64,000 bases of DNA, from contig JAVTVJ010000132.1 of the NCBI GenBank assembly GCA_034509425.1, forward strand, positions 496,001-560,000, written 5' to 3'. Within the stretch, counting starts at the first letter, position 1; every line of letters begins with the position of its first letter. Made by a program: the position numbers and the translations under genes. Source of the DNA: Eopsaltria australis (Eukaryota; Chordata; Aves; Passeriformes; Petroicidae). Below the pieces are notes generated by a model that was not told where the DNA came from, made no database searches, and saw only the letters and a program-made list of their open reading frames with translations. Positions 12,160 to 25,900 of this stretch are shown here, piece after piece.

Positions 12160-12636
12160 AAAAAAAGAGATACAGAGACACAGCCTTTTTTCATTGATGT
12201 GATATTGTATTTCCTCTTGTCTAAGATTTCAGAAGTTGTTCAGCAAAAGCAGGACAACCAGAGAACATTCTGTGTGTGCCTCAACAAAAGGCAAACACAT
12301 CTGCTCAAGGAGATGGACGACATTGCATCTCTGGGTATCTGTCTTCCATTCCTGAATATTTTTCCTAGAGAAGTCCATCCGTTTTCAGCCAGCAACTGCT
12401 GGACACACTCAGAGAGAAGAGGACACAAGAACACAGGACTTGCTGTGATGAGCCTGAGCCTTCCTCTGTACTGGGGATGCTGGATCAAGCTCATTTCACA
12501 TCCACACACACACATGGCCCCACCCAGCACACTGAAGATGTGTCAGGACTCCCCACCCCTCCCAGCACAGCCAGTGCTGGTCCCAGCTCACTGCTCAGCT
12601 CCCAGTTTTACTCAGGACAGGGTTAAGGTATTTCCA
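12160..12636 (-). other. Probable 3' UTR of gene B
   Basis: Conserved sequence after the stop codon, homologous to 3,370-3,863. The poly(A) hexamer of gene A is AATGAA here. Confidence 0.5.
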
Positions 12637-15600
12637 TCACACAGTTACTGCTGCAGCTTCACAAATTCGATGATGCAAGCTATCTGATTTGACATCATTC
12701 CAGTTGTAGGGAGGTTCTGCGGGCATGTGCATCACAGTGCAGTTCTCATCAGGCCTGGGAGGTTGAGCACTTGGTTCTCCTTGTCGCCAGAACCTGGGAC
12801 AGAGACAGGTTTGTTACTCCCCAGCACCTCCTGTAAAGCACTGCTGGAAAAGGCCACACCAGGGTGCAAGATTTGAAGGGAAGAAGCAGAAATTCCCAAT
12901 GCTGATTCATGGACAGAAGCAGTGCCCTTCCTCCCATTCCATATCCCACTGGCACCAGTGGCACATGGAAATCTGCTTCCTTCCTACAGCCTTGCAGCAC
13001 AACAGGGCCCTGCTCCATCCTGCTGGGGGGAACTGATCACCAGCACTCATCCCATGCACCTCACACCCAGCACAGCCTGGTGTCAGCCTCCAGGGCAAGT
13101 TTGTTCTCCAGAAGAAGACACAGCAAGGGCAGTGCTGCTGCTCTCTCCCTGTGCCCCATCTCTTTCCCTGCATTTCAGCACAGGCCATTCCTGGGCATAT
13201 CAGGGCACTGCAGGTGAGGCAAGGCCGGTCATCTCTGAAGGGATCTTGCTGCTGGCAAGATGCAGCTTTTTCTATGCCTACAGCAATGATTTCCATGTCA
13301 CAGGGAGGTAATCCATAACCAATACCCAGCAGAGATGGGGCCGTGTGAACGTGGTGTCCTACACAGCCCCCTCCTGCTGCATCTTTGATGTCACACAAGG
13401 AAGTGAGGTGACAACCCCCTCTCAGGCAGCAGCTGAACCTCTCACATCCCCCCCAGTTTTTTTCCCTACCAGGAGTCACACCAAGCACTTTTCATCCAGA
13501 GATACTCACACTGCTGTCTCATTATACGGAGTCTTGTCCACCCACTGCCACTGGCCCACCTGCTCCAAAAACAGGCCAATGTAGAAATTCTCTCTTGGTG
13601 GAGATAGTTTTATCTGCTTGGAGAGGAAATCCTGGCAATCAGAGAGAGAGAGAGAGAGTGCAGTGTCCATGAGGGGCAGGACTGAGCAGAGGGAGGCATC
13701 AGGAGTCCCTGTGGGGTGGGGCTGGTGGCACAGGGCAGCTGGTGCTGCAGAGGTGCACACAGGACATTCCCCCTCCCCTGCAGGACAAGGAGGGGCTCTG
13801 AGTCCCCTCCAGGGCCCAGCCCTGTGTCTCTGCCTGCTGCCTCCCTCTCTCAGCCCTGGGCACCTACCTGCTCTGCCTTGCTGTTGATCACCACCAGCTG
13901 GGAGCCCATCCCAGTGCAGTTCTGCTCACTCTCAGCACAGTTCATTTTATCAAGGGACAGGAAATAGCAGCTCCTCTGAAACCTTATCCAGCCCTCTGGG
14001 CAGCACATCCAGCCTCGGTCTGTGCAGGGAGAGGACAGAGAGATGAAGGTGACTGACAAGAGATGGGCATTGCAAAGATCCAAGTTTTGCAGGGACAGTG
14101 CTCATGTCCTCCTTAGTGACTTTTCCTGACAGAAAGTGCTTGAATACACAGGGATAGTACAGACATTTCTTCCCATTGCTTTGGGGCATGAGCAGTGAGC
14201 TGTGTGTACCCAAAGGCATGGTAATCCCTGTAAGGGGATCTCAGGTGTTGGCAAAGTTCTTTTGGTGATGTGCTTTGACTTGTCCTGGTGCAGCCTCATG
14301 AGGCCTTTAGCCCCAGGGGAGAGGGGACAATGCAAGTACTGACCTGTGCCTTGTGGCACTGCTGAGTTGCACTTCCACTCTGAGAAATGCTGCTGCAGGG
14401 CTGTGGGCTGCTCACTGCTGTGGCAGGAGGGAACCACTGCAAAGGGACAGGAAAGGCAGCAGGATTAGCCCTTCCTCCCAGCTCCTCACACAGCATCTCT
14501 GCCCTTCCCTCTCCTTCCACCATTTCCCCCGCAGCCTGTGTCCCAGCTGTCACCTCTCCTGGCCCAAACAAGTGGCACAGCTGTGCCTTCCCAGCCAGAC
14601 AGGGACCGACTGCCAAGTCAGACAGCAGAAGGAGCCCTGGAAGCACATCCCACTGAGGACCTGCCACACACAGCAGGATTGATCCCACCCGACCACAGCC
14701 ACTCCACCATGCACACACCCACAGCCCAGCTGCCACTCTGCAAAGCAGCCTCTCAGTGTCACAGTCTGCCTCTTCCTAAACTCCACAGCAACAGGCATTT
14801 GGAGGAGTCACCCATCAGCTGGGCTTCTTCCCTCAGCAACAGACAGGCCAGGGCAAGGGAATCACACACAGCTGGAGCTGCTGAAAGCAGGCTGCAGCAT
14901 AAACTCCTAGGACTTAGCAGCTCCCAGTGTGTGGGGAATAATGCACTCTTGGTGACAGGCCACAGCCACAGGCCCAAGGAATTCTTGGTCACTCAGACAT
15001 TCAGGAGAATGGATTAGAATCCCATCAGGGTGTGCTTAGCAATACAGATGTCTATTTTTATCAATCATTTCATTCAGAAGTATTTTTACTTATGAGCAGG
15101 AGAATCATAGTGGCCCCAGTGCCTGATTAGGGAATTGCTGTAATGGAAGAAGGCTCAGAGGAGATGGGAAATGTTTGCTCCTGGCTGATCACGCCCACTG
15201 CCAATAAAGGTGACCTTATCCCTACATAAAGGATGAGAAGACAGATGGCTTTTGGTTCAGTTCAGGTGAGGGAATTGAGCAGTTGTGGAAGCGTTCACCC
15301 CTGTAGGGATCCAAAAGGAGCAGTGTTTTCCTCAGTTAGCCTTGAAACCTGTGTTTGCTGAGGGACACTGTCACTGCCTGAGGCTTCCTGAGGAAACAGC
15401 AGAGAAAATCATTGGCTCACAGTCCTCTGGAACCACTTCCATCAGAGGGGTGTTGTCCAAGCTCCCAGTTCATGCAGACTGAGACACTCACAGCAAACTG
15501 CTCTGACAGCCTGGCTGCCACCACAGGCAGTTCCTTACCCAGCCAGCTCATCCCAGAGATCTGGGTTCAAATGCCCAGAGGTTCAAATGGTGGATTAAAG

Positions 15601-16674
15601 GTACAGATGTATCTCACAAGGCTCGAGGCTGCATGAGAAGGGATCTCTGAGCTGTGTTTTGGTGAAGGGCATTTGCCTGCTGGCAGAGGGACTAGGATAT
15701 GGGTTTTCCACCTGACAAAAGGCAGTCACCTGAGCCCTTCATCCCAAGGGAATTAAGACACCCTGGAACTCACCCAGGCAGATGGTCATAAAGGCAGCTT
15801 TGATTGGAAGGGCAAAAATGAGAAAGACCCAGATGTTCAGCCAGGAGCACCTCCTCTCTTCTGCTGGGGCTGAAAAACACAAAGCAAGAGTGAGAGTGTC
15901 CCAGCCCAGAGTTGGGGGCAGGATAACCCAGAGGGCTCTGAACCCCAACACTTTGCTGCTCCCTTCTTCCAAGGACTGGGGAGCCCCACAGGTGCTGGAA
16001 GCAGGTCCTGCTGCCTGTCCCTAGCAGTGGCTCAGAGCCACAGAGCAGAGGAACCCAGGGGCTGCCCTGAGGGTGCTTTTTATTTCCTTGTTTGTCACAA
16101 GACATGCCTGTATTCTGCACAAACCTCACTCCCCCTTTGTCCTGTCAGACCTCCTTTCTCCTCAACACATCTTCCTTGTTGCCCTCTGTTACCCCTGTCT
16201 GTCACTGATTGCTCTTTCTGGATCTCCCTCCTGTTCCTGTTCTTTGTCAGTGTCTGTCTTTAGAGCTCCTGTCTCTCCGTGCCTGTGTTTTGCCTCTGTA
16301 CCGTGAGCCCCTTTCTGCAGTGGCACAGTCCCCAAAGGAGTGAGTGCCCAGCTCAGGGTGGGCACAGCCAGACACACAGAAGGGATTGTTTCCACAGGGG
16401 AAAAGGCACTTGGGAGCTCCTGGGAGAGCCCTGCCTGGGTTGTCCTTTGAGACACCAGGGATGGCAGCAGGGACTGCCCAGTTCCCTCACCTGTGGCTTT
16501 GCTCTTGTCCTAAGCCCCATCTCCTGCTAGGATTCCAGCCACTGTACCATGCCCAGGATCCACCCCAGCCCTGTCTTTGCACCAACTCCTTTGACAGGAG
16601 GACAGAAAGGAAGGAAGGAAGGTTTGGGGCTTACCTGCAGTTCCAGGACTGACTCTCTCTTGGTGATTCATCAT
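12637..16674 (-). CDS. Gene B: CLEC2-like C-type lectin-like receptor, six exons
   Basis: Exons 16635-16674, 15774-15869, 14344-14436, 13868-14019, 13510-13631 and 12637-12793 give 219 residues with intact GT-AG borders. The stalk and first CTLD exon encode the same protein as in gene A. The transmembrane exon differs by phenylalanine for isoleucine just after the lysine (PIKAAF). Exon 5 differs from A at several residues ([22 protein letters not shown]). Exon 6 differs in the loops ([39 protein letters not shown]). As in A, serine replaces the fourth CTLD-loop cysteine. An in-frame upstream ATG lies at 16,881. No disruption is visible, so it is probably functional. Confidence 0.88.
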
Positions 16675-19067
16675 CTCTACCCCAGGATCACTCTTCTCCA
16701 AGGGTCCCTGTAACCAGTGTGGCCACAAACACAACAATCCTTCTGCACAGGACACTTCCCACAATGGTGAGGAACTTTCACAGGCTCTAATCTGGTATGA
16801 TGAAAAAGCCATATCCTGGGTGTACCCCACAGCACATGGACATTGAGGAACTTCCATCATTATCTTATCAGGGTATTTCACACAATACTCATTGCTACAC
16901 AGAAATGCACCAAGGTCAAGGAAAACAGATGGAGGGGAGCAGCACTGCAGCTCACACAGTCTCCCTTTGCACAGCCTCAGGCAGTCTCACAGGTCATACA
17001 TGGCCTTCCCTCTCTGGTGCTTGCTCTTCCTGCTGGGGTCCATGTGTGTGGAAATCCATACACTGCCAGGTATATTTGGCATTTGCTAGCAAAGGGCTAA
17101 ACCACTGAGCACAGCCTGCAAAAGGGAGACAAAAATGGCAGGGAAGCAACAGTGTGACCCATTCTAGGCAGTGTCCGTGTGCATCCTGAGCCCAGAAATG
17201 CAGAGCACAACAAAGAACTTGCCAACAATGTTTTTATGGAATTCCACTGGAGGGGAGGCTGGGGCTTTGGGCAGAGGGGTTCAATATGACCCTTCATTGT
17301 GGGGCTGGAGGCAAGAAAAGATGACTGGATGGTGCCAGAGTCTCTGCATGACAGATGAGGAGTTTTTCCCTGGTTATGTCGACAAAAGCTGCAGCCATAC
17401 ATGGTGCTTCTAGCAGTTCTCAAGGAGACCTGGATGAAAGACCTACAGGGTCATATCCCTAAGGATGTACCTAAGAATAAAGAATTCCTACTGTATCTCA
17501 TTGTCCTCTGAGTGGACTGAGATGGGAACACAGCCTTTACTCTTGTTCCATCACGTGGATTCCCCCTGTGGAGAGGCATGCATGGATGCAGTGACACAGG
17601 AATAGGAGAACTCATAGCAGTAGCACAGGCTTTTATTTCAGCTGCAGCATCAGAAGATCAGGGCACAGAAGTGCTTTCAAGTGAGGACAAGCCTGAGCTC
17701 TCTGCAGAAGAGATCCTCTGATTCTGTTATGTTGTGCACAACAGGCTGCAGGCAGGGTCAGACCCTACATTTCTAAACATCTTTGTGTAACTAATGTGCA
17801 CAACCTCTCACCCCACATCAAAACACATGCACACAACTTGTGCAACCTCCAGTCTCCTGCACCACCCCAGGAAGTGCAGCTGCAAGAACACATCCCCTTT
17901 GTGGAAGCAGGGGTTCCCCTGGTCCCACGCACTTCCCGCTGGAGCTGCAGGGCTCCTGTGTACCCACAGCTCTTCCAGCAGCCTGGGAAGCACAGGTGAA
18001 AGCACAGGGCCACGTTGTCACCCTGCAGAGCTGTGGGTCTGTGCCTGCTGCACCCCTCAGTGCCATGAGCGAGGCCACCCACGGCACTGAGCTGCCAGGG
18101 AGCTTCTTACACACAGAGGTGGCCAAGCTGCAGAGCACCCTGAGCTCGAAGGCCACTTCCTTCCCACTTCTCTCTCCTCTCTCTCTTACAGTGGTCTTGC
18201 TTCTTCTGAACTTTGTTTTCTGACTGTTTCTTCTCTGTTTCAGGAGCCTTTCCCTCATGCCCTGGTTACTGTTCAGCTGGTGGCCATGTTCTCCTTTAAC
18301 AGCACTGGTTTGAAGAAACTGAAACTCAAATAGTTGCAGGTATTCAGTTCACACAGCTGTTTGCTTTCACACTCCTATTTTATCTCTTGCTGCTGTCCAG
18401 GCCACCTGTCCAAGGTGGCAGAGGGTTCTAAATAGAAATAACAGCAAGTGTGCTCATCTTCAGAAATGAACTTGGTGGAGGAAGTTGTCCCTTTCCCAGT
18501 GGTTGATGGCAGTTTCTCCATCAACCTGAATCCCCTGGGCAGTGCTGCTTTCCACTTTTCTTGAATTCCAAGTGATTTGAAGGGAGAGACTTATCTGCAA
18601 CAGTGACATAAGGGCAAGCAGCCTGGAAGGAAACACTCACAGAGCAAAAGGCAGAAAGCACGGGAGAAGAGCTGGCAGCAGGGACAATACAGGAAGAGAG
18701 AATGAATGCCAGAGGAAATTGTTCCCACTGTGCCCGGTTGCTTTGCCCTCCCACAGCCTGAAAACCAGCCCTGAGCCCCAGCAGTGTGTGAGGGCAGCTC
18801 ACAGAGGCAGCTGTCAGGCTCAGCAGCTGGTGCTGCAGTTTCTCAGCTTTGCTTTCAGCAGTGAAGAGCAAATCAATCCAGGAGGACACTGGAGGATCCT
18901 TATTGTGGAGCTTCCTGAGAGAGGTTAGGGAGGATCCCAGGATGAGATGGGCTGTGCTGGATCTCACACTCACCAATGAGACTGAACTGCTGGGGATGTG
19001 GAGGCTGAGGTCCAGCTTGTCTGCAGTGATTCTGACATGTTGGGGTTCAGGATCTTGTCAGTCCTTG

Positions 19068-19072
19068 CAGGG
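19068..19072. repeat. Target site duplication CAGGG, left copy
   Basis: It pairs with 20,587-20,591 around the solo LTR. The unoccupied site in unit A is 2,573-2,577. Confidence 0.75.
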
Positions 19073-20586
19073 TGCAGTGGTTTCAATTCACCTATTCAGG
19101 TTTGTGGCTAAATGCTAGCACACTTACTTAAATTTACTTGATTGTTTGTTGTGAGATGAGGATTAGGAGTAGGCAAAGCAGGCTCAAACTTTATAAAGTA
19201 CAAAGAAGTTTTATTAATATACTTAAGACAAAGGGAAAAGGAAAAAAAACTTAAGAAAAACTAGAACAAACTCTTCAGACCACCCCTCCTTCTCCTACCT
19301 CTCTATTTCATTCTCTCTGACAACATACAAAAGACAACACTTTGACCTGCAGTCAGTTTACCACCTCAGAAACAGCTCTTGTTCCAGTTCATTTAGGGAG
19401 AGAAGTTTCTTTTGTTTACACCATGGATTTTCTGTAAGAAAAATACAGTTTTTATGGGTCTTCTGCCTCACCATTAACCGCCGCCCGGAATAAAGTCCAG
19501 CTTAATGGTGGATCTCTCCCACACCAGTAGCCTTCCCACAGCCACTATGGTGGGTTATGAACAGTCCACAGGGTACCTTTTTAAGGATGCACAGTTCAAT
19601 TGCAGCAACAAAGAAAATCCCTTCTTCTGTGCTTAGCAACACAGGTTCTCCTGACAACTCAGGTTTTCTAGCATTCTCCCCGGGACCAGGGCTCTGGATC
19701 ACAGCCTCTCCTCTCTCTTGGTTCTAGTTTCTCATCAGGCTGTACTTTTTTAACACTTACTTGTCTGTACTTAGGTATTTCAGTTCATTGGCTGCAATAA
19801 GAACCTCACATCTCTCGTTGGACTATATCTTCATATATTACAGAGAATTTATTAGCTCAGTCCCCAACCATGGTTCTCCAAAAGAGTTTTCAGCTTCACT
19901 CTTGAAGCAACTTCCCATGCACCTCCCTCTAGGTATCAGTTCTGCTTTCCTCACTGACTGTAAAGTCTCTGCGCTGCACTATGTCGATGTCCTCACTCGT
20001 TCCTCTCTCTGCGAGGAAGGATGGGTGTCTGTGAGTTTAGTCCAGGCATGGAGAGAGTTAATCTCTGTCTCTCTCTCCGGCAGTGTGAGGATCACGTGTT
20101 CTTTGCCGGGCTGCTTGAACAGGCCCGAGCTGGATGGAGTCCGGCCCGGTCCTTGCCTGGCCCGGAGCAGGGGCCTGGCTCTCTCTCTCGTGTAGCTGGC
20201 ACACCGGCTGAGCTGGATCTGCTGAAGATTCCAGCCGTTCCTCCCCCATGCCTGCCCGGCTGCAGCGGCACGGCTGCCGTAAAACCTCCCTTCCCCCCCC
20301 CCATCCCTCCTTTGGAAGGAGGTGGGGGGGGCCTTGCCAGCGAGAGAAGCAGGAGCTGCTCCTCTCTACACAGCAGCAGCAGGTCCAAAGAGGAAGAGCT
20401 TCAGAGAGTCTCTGCTTATATATGGTTTTTTCCTCGAAGGCGGATCAACTTTTTAATTGGTTCACTTACATATTAATCCTTAAAACTACCTGATTATTGG
20501 CTCTCTCTCCCAGGAAGAAAGTTGTATTCTTTCCTGTAGCATAAATCACTTCCTAGATTTTGACCCCTCCGGCCTAACCCAGGACA
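19073..20586 (-). mobile_element. Solo LTR of an endogenous retrovirus (unit C)
   Basis: The 1,514 bp insertion starts with TG and ends with CA, and is flanked by the 5 bp direct repeat CAGGG (19,068-19,072 and 20,587-20,591). Units A and B show the empty site with a single CAGGG. Read on the minus strand it has a TATATAAG box (about 20,416-20,423) and an AATAAA (19,210-19,215), so the LTR points leftward like the lectin genes. There is no internal retroviral sequence. Five-base target duplications are usual for ERVL-type and some other elements; I do not assign a family. Confidence 0.8.
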
Positions 20587-21994
20587 CAGGGAAAGATGAG
20601 CTCCAGGAGCTGGGGCTCAGACGGCTCAGAGGGCCATGGAGAGAGACTCCTCCAGATCCTGATTCATCCCAAACTCCCAGCATGAATCACCCTTGTTGTC
20701 CTCCTGCTCTGTTCCCAGGGACATCACTCCTACATGGAATCCTGCCTTCTTCCTACAGCCAAGGCCAGGGGGCCGTGTCCAGACCCGACAGGGGCTGCTG
20801 CTCACCGCAGGCTGACCCCAGGAGTGGACACCCAGCAGAGGGACCTGCTGCTCAGCTCTGTCCTCCAGGGGCTGGGCACCTCCAGCTGGCTTCAGCACTG
20901 CAGGCCTAGCCCTCCTGTGCTGGGATGGCCCTTGTCTGGAGCAGGGAAGACAGGAAATCTGCTCCTTGTCCTGCTTGTGTGCTCAGAGTTATTGCAGAGG
21001 GGAGGCGTGAAGGGGAGCCCTGCATGGCAGAAGACAGAATTGTGCTAGACACACAGGCAGAAATGGTGCTAAAGTCCCCAGAGAAGGCAGTGCCAAGCCC
21101 AGGAGCCCAGGCTGGTGTTGGGAGGAGCTGTGTCACTGCAGAGTGTGGTTTCTGGGTGTAGATGGAGAGGCCCTCACATGCAGGGCCACGCTGCATATGT
21201 GTAAACAGACATTTCTTCCTCTGGCAGGCTTTCATCCTGCTGCAGCCAGGGAGGGGAACAGCACCAGGCAGCTGAGTTGGGATCAGTGCTTTCTGCCTGT
21301 GCTGATTGGGGTGGATTTTTGCATGCATACGTCCTCTTTCTCCCTTCTGTCCCTAGACATGTCCATAGTGTCCCTGCACGCTATGTCTCTGCTGCCTGGA
21401 GCTGTGCATGTGGACCTGCAGCCACCACGCCCTGCTGTTTATACAACTGCTCCCACTGGATTAGGAACCAAATCCCCTGGGCACCTTGACTCCAGTACGA
21501 ATTCCCCTCTCTCTCTCTGGGACACAGAGAGGAGTCACTCTCAGAGGCAGGACAGAGGCACAGACAGGAGTTGTAGATCCATAGCATTCCAGTGGGGAGC
21601 TGGCACTGCTCGGCCAGGGCAGCTGAGGTACCTGATGTTTCCTGAGGAAAGAGAAGTGAGGACACAGGAGGCAGGAAGTGGGAAGAGGTGCAGCAGAGGG
21701 AGATCCATGGTGTCAGTGCTCTACAGCAGGGCATGAAGGCAATTCAATGGGCAATGAAGTTCTGGATGGGAGTGATGTGGTGTGCAGCAGGAGCCCTGTC
21801 TCTTCAGCCTCTCCTGCAGCATCATCTGGCCTGGGCAGGCATGCTGTTACAGGCACCACTGAGGATTTGGCTTTCCAGGAATGCTGCTACCTCAGGTGAG
21901 CCTGGGGTCAATTCTGAGTTGGGAAGAGGACTTTTCCCTCCAGGTGGCTCTGGAGGCCCAGTGTGGATTGTTCCTGCCATGGCAGCAAGTCCAA

Positions 21995-22433
21995 AGGGAG
22001 GGCCACAAAGATGAAGGCAGTGAGGACAGAGGGCTGGAGCACAAGCTGAAAGAATTGGGATTGTTCAGTATGGGAAAGAGGAGATTCCAAGATGGTCTCA
22101 TAACAGCCTTCCAGGAGGCTTCCAAGAAGATTGGAGAAGGACTTCTTACAAGGGCATGGGGTGATAAGGGAAGGCAGAATGGCTTTAAACTGAAAGAGGG
22201 CAGGTTTAGAGTAGGTATCAGGAAGAAATTCTTTTCTGTAAGGATTGTGAGGCACTGGCACAGGTTGCTTAGTGAAGCTGTGCATACCCCATCCCTGGAA
22301 GTGTTCAAGGCCAGGCTGGATGGGGCTTTGAGAAACCTGGTCTAGGGAAAGGTGTTCCTGCTCAAGACCTAGAGGTTGAAAACGGATGATCCTTAAGGGT
22401 TCCATCCAACCCAAACCATTCCATTATTCTATG
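21995..22433 (+). mobile_element. CR1 LINE 3' fragment (unit C)
   Basis: Copy of the fragment in unit B at the same relative place. It was therefore duplicated with the unit and not inserted independently. Confidence 0.85.
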
Positions 22434-22449
22434 ACTCAGCTAAGATATG

Positions 22450-22931
22450 GGGGAAAAAAAAGAGATACAGAGACACAGCCTTTTTTCATTGATGTGATAT
22501 TGTATTTCCTCTTGTCTAAGATTTCAGAAGTTGTTCAGCAAAAGCAGGACAACCAGAGAACATTCTGTGTGTGCCTCAACAAAAGGCAAACACATCTGCT
22601 CAAGGAGATGGACGACATTGCATCTCTGGGTATCTGTCTTCCATTCCTGAATATTTTTCCTAGAGAAGTCCATCCGTTTTCAGCCAGCAACTGCTGGACA
22701 CACTCAGAGAGAAGAGGACACAAGAACACAGGACTTGCTGTGATGAGCCTGAGCCTTCCTCTGTACTGGGGATGCTGGATCAAGCTCATTTCACATCCAC
22801 ACACACACATGGCCCCACCCAGCACACTGAAGATGTGTCAGGACTCCCCACCCCTCCCAGCACAGCCAGTGCTGGTCCCAGCTCACTGCTCAGCTCCCAG
22901 TTTTACTCAGGACAGGGTTAAGGTATTTCCA
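22450..22931 (-). other. Probable 3' UTR of gene C
   Basis: Conserved sequence after the stop codon, nearly identical to that of gene B, with AATGAA at the place of gene A's poly(A) signal. Confidence 0.5.
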
Positions 22932-25900
22932 TCACACAGTTACTGCTGCAGCTTCACAAATTCGATGATGCAAGCTATCTGATTTGACATCATTCCAGTT
23001 GTAGGGAGGTTCTGCGGGCATGTGCATCACAGTGCAGTTCTCATCAGGCCTGGGAGGTTGAGCACTTGGTTCTCCTTGTCGCCAGAACCTGGGACAGAGA
23101 CAGGTTTGTTACTCCCCAGCACCTCCTGTAAAGCACTGCTGGAAAAGGCCACACCAGGGTGCAAGATTTGAAGGGAAGAAGCAGAAATTCCCAATGCTGA
23201 TTCATGGACAGAAGCAGTGCCCTTCCTCCCATTCCATATCCCACTGGCACCAGTGGCACATGGAAATCTGCTTCCTTCCTACAGCCTTGCAGCACAACAG
23301 GGCCCTGCTCCATCCTGCTGGGGGGAACTGATCACCAGCACTCATCCCATGCACCTCACACCCAGCACAGCCTGGTGTCAGCCTCCAGGGCAAGTTTGTT
23401 CTCCAGAAGAAGACACAGCAAGGGCAGTGCTGCTGCTCTCTCCCTGTGCCCCATCTCTTTCCCTGCATTTCAGCACAGGCCATTCCTGGGCATATCAGGG
23501 CACTGCAGGTGAGGCAAGGCCAGTCATCTCTGAAGGGATCTTGCTGCTGGCAAGATGCAGCTTTTTCTATGCCTACAGCAATGATTTCCATGTCACAGGG
23601 AGGTAATCCATAACCAATACCCAGCAGAGATGGGGCCGTGTGAACCTGGTGTCCTACACAGCCCCCTCCTGCTGCATCTTTGATGTCACACAAGGAAGTG
23701 AGGTGACAACCCCCTCTCAGGCAGCAGCTGAACCTCTCACATCCCCCCCAGTTTTTTTCCCTACCAGGAGTCACACCAAGCACTTTTCATCCAGAGATAC
23801 TCACACTGCTGTCTCATTATACGGAGTCTTGTCCACCCACTGCCACTGGCCCACCTGCTCCAAAAACAGGCCAATGTAGAAATTCTCTCTTGGTGGAGAT
23901 AGTTTTATCTGCTTGGAGAGGAAATCCTGGCAATCAGAGAGAGAGAGAGAGAGTGCAGTGTCCATGAGGGGCAGGACTGAGCAGAGGGAGGCATCAGGAG
24001 TCCCTGTGGGGTGGGGCTGGTGGCACAGGGCAGCTGGTGCTGCAGAGGTGCACACAGGACATTCCCCCTCCCCTGCAGGACAAGGAGGGGCTCTGAGTCC
24101 CCTCCAGGGCCCAGCCCTGTGTCTCTGCCTGCTGCCTCCCTCTCTCAGCCCTGGGCACCTACCTGCTCTGCCTTGCTGTTGATCACCACCAGCTGGGAGC
24201 CCATCCCAGTGCAGTTCTGCTCACTCTCAGCACAGTTCATTTTATCAAGGGACAGGAAATAGCAGCTCCTCTGAAACCTTATCCAGCCCTCTGGGCAGCA
24301 CATCCAGCCTCGGTCTGTGCAGGGAGAGGACAGAGAGATGAAGGTGACTGACAAGAGATGGGCATTGCAAAGATCCAAGTTTTGCAGGGACAGTGCTCAT
24401 GTCCTCCTTAGTGACTTTTCCTGACAGAAAGTGCTTGAATACACAGGGATAGTACAGACATTTCTTCCCATTGCTTTGGGGCATGAGCAGTGAGCTGTGT
24501 GTACCCAAAGGCATGGTAATCCCTGTAAGGGGATCTCAGGTGTTGGCAAAGTTCTTTTGGTGCTGTGCTTTGACTTGTCCTGGTGCAGCCTCATAAGGCC
24601 TTTAGCCCCAGGGGAGAGGGGACATTGCAAGTACTGACCTGTGCCTTGTGGCACTGCTGAGTTGCACTTCCACTCTGAGAAATGCTGCTGCAGGGCTGTG
24701 GGCTGCTCACTGCTGTGGCAGGAGGGAACCACTGCAAAGGGACAGGAAAGGCAGCAGGATTAGCCCTTCCTCCCAGCTCCTCACACAGCATCTCTGCCCT
24801 TCCCTCTCCTTCCACCATTTCCCCCGCAGCCTGTGTCCCAGCTGTCACCTCTCCTGGCCCAAACAAGTGGCACAGCTGTGCCTTCCCAGCCAGACAGGGA
24901 CCGACTGCCAAGTCAGACAGCAGAAGGAGCCCTGGAAGCACATCCCACTGAGGACCTGCCACACACAGCAGGATTGATCCCACCCGACCACAGCCACTCC
25001 ACCATGCACACACCCACAGCCCAGCTGCCACTCTGCAAAGCAGCCTCTCAGTGTCACAGTCTGCCTCTTCCTAAACTCCACAGCAACAGGCATTTGGAGG
25101 AATCACCCATCAGCTGGGCCTCTTCCCTCAGCAACAGACAGGCCAGGGCAAGGGAATCACACACAGCTGGAGCTGCTGAAAGCAGGCTGCAGCATAAACT
25201 CCTAGGACTTAGCAGCTCCCAGTGTGTGGGGAATAATGCACTCTTGGTGACAGGCCACATCCACAGGCCCAAGGAATTCTTGGTCACTCAGACATTCAGG
25301 AGAATGGATTAGAATCCCATCAGGGTGTGCTTAGCAATACAGATGTCTATTTTTATCAATCATTTCATTCAGAAGTATTTTTACTTCTGAGCAGGAGAAT
25401 CATAGTGGCCCCAGTGCCTGATTAGGGAATTGCTGTAATGGAAGAAGGCTCAGAGGAGATGGGAAATGTTTGCTCCTGGCTGATCACCCCCACTGCCAAT
25501 AAAAGTGACCTTATCCCTACATAAAGGATGAGAAGACAGATGGCTTTTGGTTCAGTTCAGGTGAGGGAATGGAGCAGTTGTGGAAGCGTTCACCCCTGTA
25601 GGGATCCAAAAGGAGCAGTGTTTTCCTCAGTTAGCCTTGAAACCTGTGTTTGCTGAGGGACACTGTCACTGCCTGAGCCTTCCTGAGGAAGCAGCAGAGA
25701 AAATCATTGGCTCACAGTCCTCTGGAACCACTTCCATCAGAGGGGTGTGGTCCAAGCTCTCAGTTCATGCAGACTGAGACACTCACAGCAAACTGCTCTG
25801 ACAGCCTGGCTGCCACCACAGGCAGTTCCTTACCCAGCCAGCTCATCCCAGAGATCTGGGTTCAAATGCCCAGAGGTTCAAATGGTGGATTAAAGGCTGC

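Larger units (their letters stand above)
7747..16526. repeat. Tandem array unit B (about 8.8 kb)
   Basis: Second copy in the same register. Relative to unit A it gains a segment of about 1.2 kb (about 10,880-12,160) that ends in a CR1 fragment. It has an empty site at 10,293-10,297 where C and E carry the solo LTR. Confidence 0.9.
16675..22449. other. Spacer of unit C with solo LTR and CR1
   Basis: Same spacer as in A and B, interrupted by the solo LTR at 19,073-20,586 and ending with the CR1 fragment at about 21,995-22,433. No recognisable gene apart from these elements. Confidence 0.6.

Noticed and set aside
20021..20476. Open frame inside the solo LTR
   Set aside because: GC-rich LTR sequence without domain; the frame runs against the direction of LTR transcription.
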